64,000 nt of DNA from NCBI GenBank assembly GCA_958450325.1, contig OY288250.1, forward strand, positions 55,256,898 through 55,320,897, written 5' to 3'. The notes under the pieces were generated by a model that worked only from the letters and a program-made list of their open reading frames with translations, was not told where the DNA came from and did not search any database. Origin of the DNA: Agrostemma githago (taxonomy: Eukaryota; Streptophyta; Magnoliopsida; Caryophyllales; Caryophyllaceae). This document shows positions 22,818 through 36,300 of this stretch, piece after piece. The first letter of the stretch is position 1, and the number at the start of each line of letters is the position of its first letter. Position numbers and translations under genes: made by a program.

Positions 22818-24202
22818 TTGTAGTGGTCAGTTCTGGAAAGACAATGCTTAATATTTGTGTGAGGGATTAAATGAATATGGGTCCTAATCATGCTGCTAGG
22901 TCAACTTACAAGGCAACCTAAGCACACAAGTCACAAGTCTCAAACAATAAAAAAGAAAAACATGCATCATATGACGTAATAATCCAATTGTTACTAGTGA
23001 TTTGTGTATAAAACAAGTTAAGAGATCTCATATTTTGATTCATAATCATATTACAATTCATAATTGCTATTTGAATTGGTTTGAACAATTTCACCAATAT
23101 CTTTCATTTTTCCAACTACGAGAAATAATTTCCCACTCGGAAAAATTGAACGGATATACAAAACTCGATTCACAATCGATCTGCAACTTATAATCGTCAT
23201 ATAGATGAACAATTCATCAAAATCAAATAAGACTCGAGAAACTCTTTTCCCGATCTATTTATGATAATATGATAATTAAAATGCATAATATTATTAGCCG
23301 ATTTAGAAAATTAATTTTTCATTGATTCGAAAAAATAAAAGTATAATCCATGTTTGATTCATAATCAACACATAAACGCAAGAAAACAACTTTTCTTAAA
23401 AGCGTCACCCGACCCGACACCATGTCGTCCGAGTAAATATTGTTCGTCTTGGTCAAACCTTTGTCGTCCGGGTCATCCCGTTCCAACCGGGAGAAACCCG
23501 TACCGACCGAGTCACACTCGTGCCCACCGAGTCATACCCGTGCCAACCGTGTTGGTCTCTTTTCGTTCCGTTTCCACCATAATTAAAACGAGTCTTGTCC
23601 TAATCTTATTAGGTCTCATCGTCAACGAAAAATTCTAGTAATTTTACGTTTTCAATCGAATCTTGACTAATCTAATTAGTCTCATCGTCAACAAAGAAAA
23701 TTGAGATTATAGTAGATCAATTTAGGGAAAAATTAAATTAAATCATAATCAATATTAGATCTTAAATTAATTTAAGAATTAATTTTAGAATTTAACAAAT
23801 TAAATTCGTAAAATAAGACGAACCCTAAACTTGATCGATAATTTGATAGATTAGCCGCCAAAAGGATAAAACGTTTTCAACTTATTCTTTCTCATATGAA
23901 ACAAACTCATAGTAGGTTCATTATAACGGAGCATCAAATACTCCACCAACCTATTATATACACATGAATATCATATACATTAATAATCAATCAATATTGA
24001 CACATGCAACATGACAATGTAAACGTATATATGTTGGCAGCAAAGACCTACGGTATAATAATCAATTATCTCGCGAAGAGATAGAAACAGCAAGAACAAT
24101 TCTCGATGGAACATATAATCAAATTATTACGCGGATAGAATCACTCATAACCAATTATGAGACATAGATTCAGGTCTATTTGATTAATACTACGTAACAT
24201 GA
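22818..24202. other. AT-rich unassigned sequence
   Basis: No reading frame of note and no domain recognised. It is the continuation of the sequence left of element 1. A GC-richer patch at 23400-23570 has several CCGACCGAGTCA/ACCGTGT-like direct repeats. If the PBS at 24203 is real, this is the 5' internal region of a degraded minus-strand LTR element. Confidence 0.4.
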
Positions 24203-24214
24203 GCTCTGATACCA
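24203..24214 (-). promoter_or_regulatory. Primer-binding site (initiator tRNA-Met type)
   Basis: Minus strand TGGTATCAGAGC, the standard plant initiator-Met PBS, one base inside the LTR that starts at 24216. Confidence 0.75.
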
Positions 24215-24215
24215 C

Positions 24216-24929
24216 TGTAGGGATACAACCCTTAAACCCAAGGACCTGTTACGAGTATTAACCGAAAAGACAAAAGTAGAGGATAACAATTATACCTTAT
24301 TTGCAGCGGAACAGCATATTAATAAGAAGTATAATAAACCAGAAATATATATAATCTCCACGGACGGAATAAATAATCTTCACGGACAGAATAAATAATT
24401 TCCACGGACAAAATAAAGCACCCCAAACGTGATGCCTCCTTTGGTATCCACACGGGTACGGAACTGCGACGTATATGCTAGTATAAAGGTACATGAGACC
24501 GTCTCACAACTTCTCTCTATATCTCTCTTATAACTATTTATAAGAAGAATACTCCGTATATATATTATGAGTCAATACTCTTAATTCCATATGTTGGTTC
24601 ATCATATAAACCTCCTTATATAGGAGATGAGAAACTAGAATTGGGTTATTACTATAACTCTAATTACCATAATTAGATTATTAGTATAACTCTAATTAAC
24701 ATAACCCGACAACGCAGCTGGGTCCGTATTACTACTGACCCGATATATTTAATATATCGATATATATTAATAATAACCCGTACACATTGTGTGTGACCCA
24801 ATGGGCCCACTTAAGACTACCAGACACGTAACTCATTTACATGTCAATCTGACATCGATCTCTAGCAAGGCATATCAGATACATAGACTTAAGCGGGTTA
24901 ATCCATAGGACAGTGGACATTACTCCTTC
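24216..24929 (-). repeat. Orphan 5' LTR of a degraded LTR retrotransposon
   Basis: Starts TGTAGGGATACA on the plus strand next to the PBS and runs to about ...CTCCTTCA. A minus-strand TATA box (CTATATAAGG) lies near 24615. No partner LTR or coding region is visible, and the right limit is inferred from the terminal CA, so it is approximate. Confidence 0.6.
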
Positions 24930-24959
24930 AATAACATCTCCTTAAGTCTTAAGGCTATA

Positions 24960-25927
24960 AAGTGAGTAATTATTCCACATCGAGAAATTATAATAAGATG
25001 AACAAATTCTATTATATAAATAAAACGAATCATCCATCAACCAAAAATCTTTTGAGTCATAAAAAATTATGATGAGGTGGTGAAATTCTATATCACATCA
25101 TCAGTGTACTTATTATTATACTTTGTACAAAATACTTGAAAAGTCTTCATAAAAAAATTAAATGTAATTAATTATGATAATTTTTTTTATCAATATCAGA
25201 CATCACTAACAAGCGGCATGTGCATTGCTATATTTGACTATAACTTATTATTACTAATAACATGATTCAAGAGTTTTATTTTTTTAAGAAAGTGAGATAA
25301 CGTAAGAGATTTATATTTGACAATTTATAGAAATTTTCTCAAAGTGTTGCACAATCATACGTGTACTTGGCTAATCATATGAGCAATATTTTAATCTCCT
25401 ATTAGATCAATAATTTATACATTTATTGTTAAAGAAGTAAATAAGTCTATTTATATTATCAAAAAATTTAATTACTCATGTGAGTCATATCAATATAGTG
25501 TATATACACGCTACGTATAATATGTTTTGAATTATCAATGTCAAATTGGGTCTCTTATTTTACATTGATACATTAATATTATTATTTGTCATTTTATTTA
25601 TTAGTTATTACATTTATAATAATAATAATAATCCGTAGATAATATTCTTGAATACAAAACTTACAAAGTAACAAGTAAATATTCCTTTTAAATATAAATG
25701 AATATTGGTACGAATAAGTAGTTGAAGTTGTAGTGAAATACTTTAATTAGTCTTTCCAACTATAATGTACGCCTATAATTTAATTTGACGTTTACTGCAT
25801 ATATTACCTACCTAGAAACACATTCACGTATGTGAATAATATTCGTTTACTATTATGCATACTAATTTGATGTCATTATCAACGTCACTAAAAATCGGCC
25901 CGTGCATCGCACGGGCTTTCCAACTAG
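24960..25927 (+). mobile_element. Helitron-like element, 3' end (copy A)
   Basis: The right end has a perfect 8-bp hairpin GCCCGTGC-ATC-GCACGGGC (25898-25916) followed 7 bp later by CTAG (25924-25927), the Helitron 3' terminus pattern. Upstream, 25740-25890 is homologous to 40880-41060 before a second such end. The left part (24960-25115) has one to two units of the AT-rich tandem repeat found at 29205. The 5' TC end was not located and no Rep/helicase gene is present. Confidence 0.55.
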
Positions 25928-26489
25928 CTTTTAATAATACGTAAATAAAAAGGATCGTGCTTTTTCCTAACGGAGTTTTACTCCATCCTAACGATAATTT
26001 ACCAATTGGTCCCTCCCATTTTCCCAACATTCTGAAAAATTATGAATTAGATGAACCAATTTCCCCCTCATCTCACCGAAATTCGTCAGGCACAATCACA
26101 CGTCAATTCTTCAACTAAATCCCTAATTTAATTGAGTTAATTCAATAACTTGCAAATTGCAACCCTAATCAATTATGGGGTAATTGTTTTTGAAGTTAAT
26201 ATTTTGATTTTTTAGGGTTTTCATATCTTCTGTTGCAATAAAGATGACAACTTGATTGACATTCAATCAAGTAAACAATGATTCCAAATTTGCTTCAACA
26301 TAAACGTCACCATCCTTTGATTTGATAAAACCATCAAAATTCAATAGAGAATGCATATGTCGTTTAGATAATAATGAATCCACATGAGATTACTACCATG
26401 AGATTCTTGGTACCGATTCTGCTAGTTTTGACATTAACACTGCAGTTGTCAGACGAGGGAAGACAATTAGTGATGATCAGGCTAGGCAG

Positions 26490-28557
26490 ATGATTAGACC
26501 TGTAACAGAAGAGGAAATAAAGAAAGCCCTATATTCGATTCCCAATAACAAGTCTCCGGGACCAGATGGTTACACAAGTTCATTCTTCAAGGATGCTTAT
26601 GCGGTGGTTGGAAAGAGTATATGTGAGGCTATCCAAGATTTCTTTGTACATGGCCAGCTGCTCAAGCAAGTAAATGCTACAAATGTGACTCTTATTCCCA
26701 AGAAAGAACGGCCAGAGAATGTTACTGAGTTCCGACCCATTGCGTGTTGCAACGTAATTTACAATTGCATCACAAAAGTCATATATGTAATCGACTCTTG
26801 GAAGTGATACCTTCGATCATTAGCAGCAACCAGAGTGCTTTTATCAAAGGACGGGACATTGTGGATAACATACTGATATGTCAAGATTTGGTTAGACTTT
26901 ACAATAGAAAGACTTGCTCCCCTCGATGCATTATGAAGATTGATTTAAGAAAGGCGTATGATTCTATCTGTTGGCAGTTCATCCGTCAGATGCTCGAAGC
27001 TTTGAATTTTCACCCTAGAATGATTGGATGGATAATGGAATGCATCTCAACCCCTACCTACACGTTAAGCCTAAATGGCAACATGTTTGGATTTTTCCAA
27101 GGCAAACGAGGTATTAGGCAAGGGGATCCCATGTCTCCCATTATTTTCACCATTTGTATGGAGTATCTCTCACGTGTATTGGATGTTATGACTAAGAGAA
27201 AGGAGTTCACCTTCCTCCTTTATGCAAACAGATGAGGTTATGTCATCTTTGCTTTGCGGATGACATCCTCATTTTCTGTAGAGGAGATGCGGGTTCTGTT
27301 AAGGTGTTGATCAACGCTTTTAGGCATTTTTTAAAGACATCAGGATTGCATATCAGCAGCCAGAAATCTGAAATCTTCATGAATGGTATGGATGGAAGGG
27401 AGATAGTACGATGTACTAGCATCACTGGTTTCAGCAGGGGTGTGTTCCCCTTCAGATATTTGGGAATACCCATTTTGTATAAAAGAATTCCTGCGGGTGA
27501 TTGCCATAGACTGATTGATAAAGTTACAGCAAAACTTAGAGGATGGGGTCACAGGAAACTCAGTTATGCGGGGCGACTGGTGCTGGTCCGCTTTGTTATC
27601 TCGCAACTTCACTCGTACTGGGCTCGTATCTTCATAATACCAAAGGGAGTAATGGTTACGATTAATGCTTTGTGTAGAAATTACCTTTGGGAGGGTGTTG
27701 ATAGCTATCATCGAGCACCACTGGTGTCTTGGGAGGATTGTTGTAGGGCTAAAAAGGAGGGTGGTCTGGGTATTACCAACTCTATCCTTTGGAACCAAGC
27801 CTCTATTGCCAAATACACTTGGTGGATTGCCTCTAAGAAAGATCACCTATGGGTGAAGTGGGTCAATGGAGTATATATGAAGGGACAACCGTGGTTTGAA
27901 TACCAACCTACTCAGAATACGAGCTGGACTTGGCGAAAAATCTGCCAAGTCAGAGACATTTTCAAACCTGGTTATATTAATTACGAATGGCAGGGCACCA
28001 AAGGAGTTTATACAGTGAAGGATGGATATAAATGGGCTATGGTGCAACATGATAAGGTGGGCTGGTTTAGTAATGTCTGGGGTAGGATGAATATCCCTAA
28101 ACATGCGTTTATCTGCTGGCTGGTCACACACAATAGACTACTTACTATGGTACGGCTGAAGAGATTGGGCATCATCCAGACGGATACCTGCTATCTCTGT
28201 GGTGATGGGCCAGAGGACTGTAACCATCTATTCTTCAGATGCAACTATAGTAGGCAGTGCGTAATTAGTATCCGAAGTTGGCTAGGGGTGAAGCTACCTA
28301 CGGAGGAGGCGATGAACTGGACAGGCACGAAGATATATAAGGCCCTGGCTAAGAAGCAGATTATTGTTGCTGTCATTGCTGCTTTAATCTATTAGATATG
28401 GCAAGAAAGGAACCGAGCTTATCATGAAAAATGGATCAGAAGACCGGAAGCTGTAGTACAGCACATACAGAATTCTATGCGTATGCACTTTAGGCAGTAT
28501 CTAGCTAAGATCCAGTCTCGTCTAGATAGTAATTGGAAGAATCAAATAGGCTTATAA
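26490..28557 (+). pseudogene. LINE ORF2 remnant: reverse transcriptase and zf-RVT
   Basis: Order of blocks: NNKSPGPDGYTSSFFK, VTLIPKKERPENV and FRPIACCNVIYNCITKV; after a frameshift near 26785, QSAFIKGRDIVDNIL, MKIDLRKAYDS and GIRQGDPMSP; after a one-base loss near 27213-27219, LCFADDILIFCRGD with the catalytic FADD; then the zf-RVT region (CYLCGDGPEDCNHLFFRC). An in-frame TAG at 28393-28395 precedes IWQERNRAYH; the frame then runs on to a TAA at 28555-28557. Two frameshifts and one nonsense mutation make it inactive. Endonuclease and ORF1 are missing. Confidence 0.88.
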
Positions 28558-28624
28558 GGAATATTGATAGAAGATGATAGGAAATGAGTATGTAGAGAAT
28601 GATTGTAATCACTTTTAAATGATA

Positions 28625-28877
28625 CTCCCTCCTAGTTCAAGTGTTTCTCCCCAATTTTTTTGGGGAAGAGATTAAGAAATGGGTAAAAAGTGGGGTATAA
28701 AGTGTAAAAGGTGGGGTATGAAGTGAAAAGGTGTTGGGGTTAGGTGTGGAGGAAAAGAATAAAGAAATGGAGGAAGAATAAAGAATGATTAAAAGTACAT
28801 CCAAAAAAGGAAAGTGAGAAGAAAACCAAACTAAGCTCAAAAAGGAAAGTGGGAGGAATACTCAAACTAGGAGGGAG
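28625..28877. mobile_element. Stowaway-like MITE, 253 bp, inside the LINE tail
   Basis: Terminal inverted repeats of about 27 bp with CTCCCTCCTAGTTCAAGTG at the left and CTCCCTCCTAGTTTGAGTA at the right (opposite strand). TA duplications at 28623-28624 and 28878-28879. No coding sequence. Confidence 0.9.
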
Positions 28878-29204
28878 TATAATATAATTACTTACATTTT
28901 ACCAAAAAAAATAATGAATCCACATATCCTACTGAATGAATTACTTCGTATTATACTTACCGAATTACTTCGTATTATACTTACCGACTTACCACAGAAG
29001 AGGAATGAAGAACAAAGTAATCTTCAAGATATTAAGAGAAGAAAAGAAAATTTATGGAGAGGGTAAAGTTGGAAAATCTAAGATAAATTCGTTAGGATTG
29101 AGTAAAAATCGTTAGGAAAAAGTAATTCCGTAAAAATATGAACGAAACAAATTCTGCATTGACAAGTGTGAAAAAACAAACGTAAAAAATTAACTGGGAC
29201 GAAG

Positions 29205-31089
29205 AGAGTATCAACCAACAATCTTTTAAATCTTAAAAAAAACTCATAAGATTATAAACTTAAGCAAAAAAAAATCTCATATCAAAAAATTATTCTATAT
29301 TACTCCTGAGATTATAAATATTGCGTAAGAGATAATATTCGTTCTTAGATATATTAACTAACAATATTTTGAGCAAGATTATAAACTTAAGCATCGAAAA
29401 TTTGGGATGAGGTGATGAAATTCTTTATTATAAATAAGAACAATCATTCGTTTTTCGATATCAACCAACCATCTTTTGGTGTTAAAAAAATCACCTAAGA
29501 TTATAAAATTAAGTAAAAATAATCCACATCGAAAAATTATAATGCGGTGATGAAATTCTATATAATAAATAAGAGCAATCATACGTTCTTAGATATCAAC
29601 CAACAATCTTTTGAGTCATAAAAAGCTTAAGAGCAATCATTCGTTTCTTAATTATTAACCAAAAATCTTTTGAGTCTTAAAAAAAACTCCGACGATTATA
29701 AACTTAAGTAAAAATTATCCTACATAAAAAAATTATGATGAGGTAATGAAATTTTATATCATGAATGAGAATAATCATTTTTTTCATAGATATCAACTAA
29801 CAATCTTTTATTTGAGTCTTAAAAAAGCTCATAAGATTATAAACTTAAGTAAAAAATTATGTTGAGTAATAAATTCTATATTAATAATAAGAACAATCAT
29901 CTGTTCTTAGATATCAACCAAGAATTAATAAAAATCCCAAATTTTCTCAAATTCTATGTAAATAATAGCAATCATTCTTTCTTAGGTACGAAGTATCAAT
30001 CAATAATATTTGAGTCTTAAAAAAGCTCATAAGATTATAAACTTAATTAAAAAAATTCTCTCATTGAAAAATTATAATAGGGTGATTGAATTCTATATTA
30101 ATAAATAATAGCAATCAATCTTTTGAGTCTTAAAAAAACTACTAAGATTATAAAATTAAGTAAAAATTATCTCAAATCGAAAAAATATGATGGGGTGAGG
30201 TGATGAATTTTTTTATCACAAATAAGAGTAATAATTCGTTTTCAGATATCAACAAACAATCTTTTGAGTGTTAAAAGAAGCTCCTAAGATTATAAAGTTA
30301 AGTAAAAATTATTCATATCGAAAAATTATGATGGGTGATGAAATTATGTATTATAAAATCAATCAGACTTCTTAGATATCAACCATCAATCTTTTGTCTC
30401 TTTAAAAAAGCATAAAAGCAATCATTCGTTCTTAGTTATCAACCAAAATTCTTTTGAGTCTTAAAAAAAGATCGAATATTATAAACTTGAGTAAAAATTA
30501 TCTCTCATCGAAAAGATGAAATTCTATATTATAAATAAGAGCAATCATCAATTCTTAGATATTGATCAACAATCTCTTGAGTCTTAAAAAAAGTTCCTAA
30601 GATTATAAACTTAATTAAATAATATGATCTCTCATCGATAAATTATGATAAAGTGATGAAATTCTATATTAATAAGAGCAATCATTTGTTCTTAGTTATC
30701 AACAATACTTCAAAATTATCCCACATCGAAAAATTATAATAGGTTGATGAAATTTGATTATAAACTTAAGTAAAAATTATCTCACATCAAAAAATTACAA
30801 TACTTCTATATATATTTGATGCTTTTTTCGAGCGATATGATTGGTCCGTTTCATCAAAACTTTTTTAAGTTTCATTTAACAAAAAAATTATCGTAACAAA
30901 ATTGTACAAATGAAATGGTTAGATTTCGTGGTAGAAAATAATTTCATTAGAGTATAAATTTCATATTATTTACTCGAAAATATGATGAAGCTATTATTAC
31001 ATATATAAAAAAGGTAAAATTATCCCACTTCGAAAAATTATAATGAAGTAATAATAAGAGTAATATTTCGTGGTTAGGTATCAACAAAC
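29205..31089. repeat. AT-rich tandem array, unit roughly 115-145 bp, about 14 degenerate copies
   Basis: Recurring order in each unit: ATATCAACCAACAATCTTTTGAGTCTTAAAAA (variants), AAGATTATAAACTTAAGTAAAAA, CACATCGAAAAATTATGATG, GTGATGAAATTCTATATTA, AATAAGAGCAATCATTCGTTCTTAG. The units are diverged and of uneven length. The array is split by element 3 at 31095 and continues at 39520. Nothing coding. Confidence 0.85.
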
Positions 31090-31094
31090 AATAT

Positions 31095-33305
31095 TGTAGA
31101 CACCCACATTTTGACCGCCAACCCACATTTTGACCGCCAAGTGTCTATAGCAGTTTCCGACAAACACCCGATGATGATCGGACGTAAACGTGCTTTAATA
31201 TACTCAGAAACGGGCTCAAAATCATTGGCATTTGGCTTGGGCTTTTACGGAGTACAAATCTCACAAAACCAACCTCAAAATCAGGCCCAGTGGGTTGTTT
31301 CGAGTCAAATAAGACTAATTTGGGTCGAATCCGGCACCAGGGGCAAAACCGTCTTTTAGCGACCGAGTCAAAACCCGGTCAAAGATATTCTCGAGACACA
31401 CTGACCAGCCGTGACACCTCACGCGGCTGATTCGAGCTCAAACACTACAAAAAATCAGCTTCACAAAATATTAAACAAATCCGTTTAAGGATGGAATTCG
31501 ATCTCAAGTAGGAATTCTATCCGAATATCGAATCAAACACTCGACCGAGCATCAAATACTCGGCCGAGCAGCCTATTTTTAGCCGAGGTGCGTTTCTTCT
31601 CCGCCAAGCAAACGGAATCCTCGTCATTCTCAGCTTCTTACTTTTCCTATCCTAAGCGGTAGTTCCTATCCAATTACCTCTCCTAGCCAAGGTCGGGAAC
31701 TTCCCTATAAATAGCCCCTTGTGCAACACATAAAGCAAGGGATACACATCTACAATCCACAAAATATACATAAACTCCTTACACTTAGCATCGAGAAAAA
31801 CCGATAGTACATCCAAAACCCGAACGAACCGGCCCCGATACCCGTCACCCTTCACGTCCCAAAACAAAGCCGCCACAACTCACCAACATTAACCCGACGC
31901 TCCCGTGCCTTAGCCACATTCCGACGAGCCCCGATCCGAGTTAACAAAAGCATGTAGGTTGAGGGTGTAACCAAACCCGACTTCTCCTTTCTTCTCTTCT
32001 TCTCCCTCTCGTCTTCCTCGTTTTTTTTCCTTTTTTTCGTCGTCGGTCATTTTTTTTACGGGTCGTTCGTCACATATTTTTTTATTATTTCCAATATCGA
32101 TACTACAAATTATTTTTATATAAAACGAAACGTTCTTAAAATATGATATCGATTCTCTAATCGAATATTATATCTAACAAGAACTAAATTAAATCTCGTT
32201 GATGCTAAAAATCGTCACATACTTTTTTTTTACAAAATACGACGATTTTAACGCGGAGAGAATTAACATTCTTTTCTTTTCATTCAATTTCTTTTCAAAG
32301 CAATTTTATAAAACTTTTTCTAAAAATCATTCCGAATATTCGATATCGATTTCATAATCGAATATCGAATACGACAAACATCGAAAATATTAAATCGAGT
32401 GCAAATTGTGCAATATTCGTACGTGATTTAATAAAATCATCGAATTTTCAAAAAATCAATTTCGAAAACAGGCCGGGACGCGAGTCGCGCGCGTCCCGGG
32501 CGAGCAGCCTGCTCGGGCGAGTCGCGCGGCTGGCTGAAATGCGACACGTTTTTTTTGCTTTTTATTATTTTTTCGAACATCGTTTTTTAGACAAAACAAC
32601 GTCTTTTTAGCAATATTTCAGATTTTCGACAAACATTTTCTTGACCTCGGTCAAACGCAAATCATGCATATTATCGTACTTATTTTTATTATTCAATCGT
32701 TACTAACACGTTTGTTCATCTTTTTAGCAACTTCTTTTTATCGTTTGTTTTATTATACTAAAACGAATCTCACATGCTAAATTCAACTTTGACGTTAATT
32801 TTCATGCATTAAATCGACTTAGCAACCCATTCAATTCCTCGCATGTTTAGGAAAACAATGTTTGCATAACATTCATCGTATTACTAACGCGCGTATTAAA
32901 AAATCAAACGATATCTTAGTAGAGGCCGCTAATGTGCGGGCGGGGTTGGGTGTTCTTTGTGAACTTCCCAACACGTACCCTCACCCCTTACTCGGAACCT
33001 TGGTTTCCGGATGTCCGAAACCATTGGCAACGAGAGTCATTCAATACACGGTATCCGATCAAGTCGGTATCAGTATCAAATGCAAAGGGACGAACCCGAT
33101 AAACTCTGACATCGAAAATGGGCCGTATTTTGTACACGGCCCACCACGACATAGAGTGGGTTCGAACGGGCCCGAACTCCCACAAAGTTCGGTGGCGACT
33201 CCAACTTCGATTTAAATTTCAATTCGATCCATTCTCATATGGAGATTCATTCGCCTCCCAAACCCGAGCGTGGCCGCGTCGGGGTGGACCTATGTCATGT
33301 CCACA
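31095..33305 (+). repeat. Element 3, 5' LTR
   Basis: 2,211 bp. TATA box (CTATAAATAGCCCC) near 31706. The first 45 bp carry a 19-bp tandem duplication (31102-31120 and 31121-31139) absent from the 3' LTR. GC-rich palindrome block at 32466-32532. Confidence 0.9.
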
Positions 33306-33308
33306 ATT

Positions 33309-33325
33309 TGGCGACTCCGCTGGGA
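33309..33325 (+). promoter_or_regulatory. Primer-binding site, element 3
   Basis: TGGCGACTCCGCTGGGA, as in element 1 but one G shorter, 3 bp after the LTR. Confidence 0.65.
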
Positions 33326-36300
33326 TTAAGTGATGCGTGACTTACCATCGGCATCCTCAGGGTGAGACTCGAATAGAAATCGTTTGACTAGTACAATACG
33401 CGTTTTAGTTTTACGGTTCATGCATAACTCCATATTTTTCCGGGCCGGTACTGGTGACCGACGTCCCACTATACCATTGATGTAGTCCAAATTGGATATG
33501 TCAAAGGTGTCCATAGCCGATTCGTATGGGTTTTACGGCATGTTCTAAGCTCAACTCGACTTAGGAAGTCCGCCTCGATTCTCGATAGGCTATGTACACT
33601 AGTATAGATCCTTACAGACTGACCGAGACTTAGAATTAGAGCATACATGGCGTCGTTATACTGTTTCCATGACTACGTGCTATCTGATTTACAAGTCGTT
33701 TTTCAAAAACCGTCATTTTCAAAAATTGTATCCTTTTCAAAATATCCAATTTCAAAACCCGGGACATATACCAAATTTAGGATTTACGATTTTACTCAAA
33801 ATAGCCTATTTTTAGCCGGTATTATGCCCATTTCAAAACTCGAAAATATTTTCGAACTTTCAAAACTGTCGCCCGGTCCGGCTTTCCGTTTTTTTTTCGA
33901 AAAAGGGCCGGTTCTCCCCGAATTTTTCGGGCTTTTCAAAAAATCAATTTCGCAAACTTCCTCTTCTTAGGACTTCCGTATTTAGCAGTGTCGGGTCGTG
34001 TCTTAAGTCGTCAAGGTCTTTAGCGTCGAAACTCCGTCGATCTTACATCACGAGTTTCCTCCCTATCCCAATTCGCCTTATTTGACTAAGGCATGGCCCA
34101 CCTACGTAGGACATACTCCTACCAAGGAAAGCCCGTTTACACACTCAAGTCCAAACTAGAAAGTCTCACGCAACCTTTCCCTCTAACAGGACGGTCCCCA
34201 CGACCTTTCCTAAGGGAATTTCGCCCGTCTTTCAATCCGTTAGTCGAGTCGTCCCAATTCGAAAGTCCTTTAACTTAAGGGTCTACCCTAACCACAGGGT
34301 CGTCTTTATTCGAGTCGAGTCGAGGGTTTCTAGCGTCGGAACTCTGCCGATCTTACATCGCAAGTTTCTTCCCCTACCCCGTCTGCCTTTCCTCGAGGCT
34401 GAGTCAACCTTTTACAAGGCATAGTCCTACAACAAAAGGTTCGTGATCCTTACGACTAAGGGTCACTCGTCCAACACTCGAGTCACCTAGGGTTAGGTCA
34501 TCACGGTTGGTCCGAGCACGTGGCACGGTCAAACACGGTCGCCCCATTTTCTGATTCACCCTTTGCAGCTCGAGTCTAATTCGCGGTCGTTACTTTGTCT
34601 AGGTCAACGTTCGGGTATCCCGATCCAAGAGTCTTTGTCATCCCGTCACCCCGGGCCGTGTCTAGTTTGACTCCCTCTCTTGCATTTGCGCAAAGTAGAG
34701 TTTAGGCGAGTCGTGGCACCAGTCGTTTTCTCTAATCAAGGATCTTACCAAAAAGAAACAACCAACCGAGCATCCGTAAGTCCGGATTTGATTCGAGTCT
34801 AAGTCCGAGTTCGAGTCTAGGATACCCTACATCCTCATTTCCAAATCAGAGTCAGAGTCAGTTGTATTCTGTCCTCTTTTTCAAATTCAATAAAATCAGC
34901 TTTTCTATTTCTCATATATACTTTTCTTATGTGTTTCCGAGAACATGATGAACACCGTCATACACTGTGAGCACATGCACGTGACTATTATAGGCACATC
35001 TATAATTACTGCAGGGAATCGAGACCCGTTTTTTTCTTTACCTGTTCCATGTCTGACATAGAAAGCCACAAAACTACACTTAGCAGGAGCGGTATCAAAT
35101 CCTATGACGAATCTAGGTAATCTCCTAGTTTGGGTTCAAGACGGGAGACAAGCCCATTTCCCACAATACACACCCCTCCAATAAGATCGACCAATCCCTA
35201 CCTTAGGTGTTAGTATGACCAACAGAAAAAAAAAACTGGACAAAAAAAAAACTGGACAAAAAAAAACAAAAGTCCAAGAAAAAAAGGAAAAAAGCAAAAG
35301 GTCAAAACAAAAAAGCAGGCCATCATCAAAAAAGGATATCAACGACCAAAACGGTCAACACAAATGAAGATCCCATGACCGAGGCTAAGAGGTCAACCAA
35401 CAAAAAATATTCAAATGTCCATGACCGTGGTCAACGGTCCACTCAAGATCAATACTCATACCATCCAATAAGGGAGAAACAATCAAGCTGGTCAACTAAC
35501 ACCACATTTAGCCTTCCCACATTACAACCCTCAAGACCTTCCCGAGACCCAGGCTAGAGACAGCCCGGAATTTTGAGGATTCAAGCTCCATAGGATACCC
35601 CTAACCATTAGGGCCAGACATGGAAACCAGATCCCGCATTATCAAACATATCCCGATCAAAGTTCGAGCCATTTTACTCGACTTCCCCTCGACATAACAA
35701 TATTCACAATCACCATACAAAGACCCGAGATCAAAACTCGTCCAAGACCCGAGATCAAAACTCATCAAAGACCCGAGATCAAAACTCGTCAAAGACCCGA
35801 GAGCAAAACTCGTCAAATCCCTTACCTAATCATACACAATCCCGAGAGCAGAACTCGTCAAATCCCCGAGAGCAGAACTCGTCAAATCCCCGAGAGCAGA
35901 ACTCGTCAAATCCCCGAGAGCAGAACTCGTCAAATCTCATCCCAATTCTTCTCATCCAAACCAGTTACCAACCCCAAACACAGGAACTCAACTTGCGGTC
36001 AGCATAGAACATGCCCAAATAGTTCACACCACCTCTGGGGGCTACCCCGGAGAACGCTCACAGTCACAGGATCAATATCCTAACCATTCTAGCCCTTTGA
36101 TCAAGATATCATTTGGAATGCACCTAGCCTGCACCATTGTTATGGCTAGTTACACACAAAGTCCTATTAGACTAGGCACCATAATATATCTTCCAATCCA
36201 CTGAACTACGGCTTGGTTTGATTTCACCGCACGTGAATACGTAGGCAGCCTTTCAACAAAGGCACAACCACCCACATCGCCACATTCAAAAAGCACCATC

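Larger units (their letters stand above)
26387..28909 (+). mobile_element. 5'-truncated L1-type LINE with 16-bp target duplication
   Basis: Flanked by perfect 16-bp direct repeats AATAATGAATCCACAT at 26371-26386 and 28910-28925. It ends in a short A-rich tail (ACCAAAAAA). It carries only the RT and zf-RVT part of ORF2 and hosts a Stowaway MITE in its 3' untranslated region. Without the MITE it is about 2.27 kb. Confidence 0.92.
25951..29137. repeat. Long inverted repeat ends, possible DNA transposon hosting a LINE
   Basis: CTTTTTCCTAACG...ACTCCATCCTAACGA at 25960-25995 matches the reverse complement of 29085-29125 (TCGTTAGGATTGAGT...CGTTAGGAAAAAG) over about 45 bp. Without the LINE the element would be near 650 bp. 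Ends and target duplication were not defined, so this stays tentative. Confidence 0.4.

Noticed and set aside
27232..28395. 387-codon frame as an intact gene
   Set aside because: It is the RT C-terminal and zf-RVT part of a truncated LINE, with frameshifts before it and a nonsense codon at its end.
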